Source: Bacteroidota bacterium (lineage in GTDB: Bacteria > Bacteroidota > Bacteroidia > Bacteroidales > UBA1556). Taken from it: DNA of 7,694 bases. The notes beneath the pieces were generated by a model that was not told where the DNA came from, made no database searches, and worked only from the letters and a program-made list of their open reading frames with translations. The stretch's first letter is position 1. Every line of letters begins with the position of its first letter. Location of the stretch: NCBI GenBank assembly GCA_003648395.1, contig QMPB01000193.1:1-7694 (forward strand), in the 5' to 3' direction. Positions 7,086 to 7,694 of the stretch are shown here, in pieces. The position numbers and the translations under genes are program-made.

Positions 7086-7694
7086 ATGGGGTTAAAAGAA
7101 AAGATTAAATCAAGTCCTACATTAAAAAAGTTAGCTTTTTGGATGTTATCGCCTAAAAATCAGGCACGTCCTCGCCTATGGATAAGAGCATTTGTAAATC
7201 CGTTTAAACATAAAAAGGAAAAAGGCTCTCTTATTAGAAGAAGAGTTAGGATGGACGTAATGCCATTTAATAACTTCGTAATTGGACAAGATTCAACAAT
7301 TGAAGATTTTTCTACAATTAATAATGGAGTGGGTGATGTAATTATTGGTAACCGTACACGTATTGGTTTAGGTAACACATTAATTGGACCTGTAACTGTA
7401 GGTAACGATGTTATGTTTGCTCAAAATGTTGTTGCATCCGGATTAAATCATGGTTATGAAGATATTACACTACCTATTGCTGATCAGCCTGTTGTTACAA
7501 TTCCCATTATTATTGAAGATGAAGTATGGGTAGGTGCAAATGCTGTAATAACTGCTGGAGTTACTGTTGGTAAACATTCAATAGTTGCGGCAGGATGTGT
7601 TGTTGTTAAAAATGTACCTGCGTATTCTATTGTAGGCGGCAATCCAGGGCGCATATTAAAGCAATATAATAGTGAAACTAAAATGTGGGAGAAA
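7086..7694 (+). CDS. Left-handed beta-helix (hexapeptide-repeat) acetyltransferase, 3' end cut by window
   Basis: The ATG at 7086, 2 bp after the upstream stop, opens a frame of 203 codons that runs off the window without a stop. The first 60 residues are basic and non-repetitive (QARPRLWIRAFVNPF at 26-40, then RRRVRMD at 51-57). After that come hexapeptide repeats of the [LIV]-G-x-x type: VIGQDSTIED (65-74), VIIGNRTRIGLGNTLIG (85-101) and VTVGNDVM (103-110). The block IIIEDEVWVGANAVITAGV (141-159) and VTVGKHSIVAAG (159-170) follow. NHGYED (121-126) carries the probable catalytic His122, and a loop before the second repeat block ends at about 140. IVGGNPGRILKQY (182-194) is the usual C-terminal end of this family, so only a few residues are probably missing. 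It should use acetyl-CoA to O- or N-acetylate a sugar of the glycan or its precursor, in the cytosol, probably as a trimer. Its place as last gene fits a decorating enzyme. The exact acceptor is unknown, and a longer acyl donor cannot be excluded. Confidence 0.87.
   Translation, partial: MGLKEKIKSSPTLKKLAFWMLSPKNQARPRLWIRAFVNPFKHKKEKGSLIRRRVRMDVMPFNNFVIGQDSTIEDFSTINNGVGDVIIGNRTRIGLGNTLIGPVTVGNDVMFAQNVVASGLNHGYEDITLPIADQPVVTIPIIIEDEVWVGANAVITAGVTVGKHSIVAAGCVVVKNVPAYSIVGGNPGRILKQYNSETKMWEK

Overview
This window is AT-rich bacterial DNA carrying one unbroken, all-plus-strand run of surface-polysaccharide genes. The best fit is Bacteroidota. Most start codons follow A-rich leaders without a Shine-Dalgarno motif, the largest intergenic gap holds an exact TAnnTTTG -7 element, and the proteins resemble glycosyltransferase and acetyltransferase subfamilies I know from Bacteroidales-type exopolysaccharide loci. 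I cannot name a genus.

Layout. Positions 1-294 hold the C-terminal end of a multi-pass membrane protein of the O-antigen ligase/polymerase (Wzy_C) type. Positions 307-4653 hold four GT2 glycosyltransferase genes in an A-B-A'-B' order. A and A' are soluble, rhamnosyltransferase-like GT2 enzymes of 308 and 309 residues. B and B' are membrane-anchored GT2 enzymes of 407 and 405 residues with the D, DxD, D, QxxRW signature of processive-type synthases. This is a diverged tandem duplication of a two-gene module. After a 77-bp gap with a candidate promoter come a GT4 glycosyltransferase (4731-5891) and a TuaH-like GT-B glycosyltransferase (5884-7083), which overlap by 8 bp. Last is a left-handed beta-helix (hexapeptide-repeat) acetyltransferase, 7086 to the window end, which is cut by the edge and probably almost complete.

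How the genes may work together. The six glycosyltransferases would add sugars to a lipid-linked repeat unit on the cytoplasmic face. The acetyltransferase would decorate a sugar or its precursor. The partial Wzy_C protein would polymerise or ligate the product on the far side of the membrane. No priming transferase, flippase, export or chain-length gene lies in the window, so the pathway is only partly visible. Donor and acceptor sugars cannot be read from sequence.

Novelty. I see no RNA gene, insertion sequence, CRISPR array, defence system or phage gene, and no convincing intrinsic terminator. The one structural feature that stands out is the A-B-A'-B' module duplication. The rest looks like an ordinary glycan locus.
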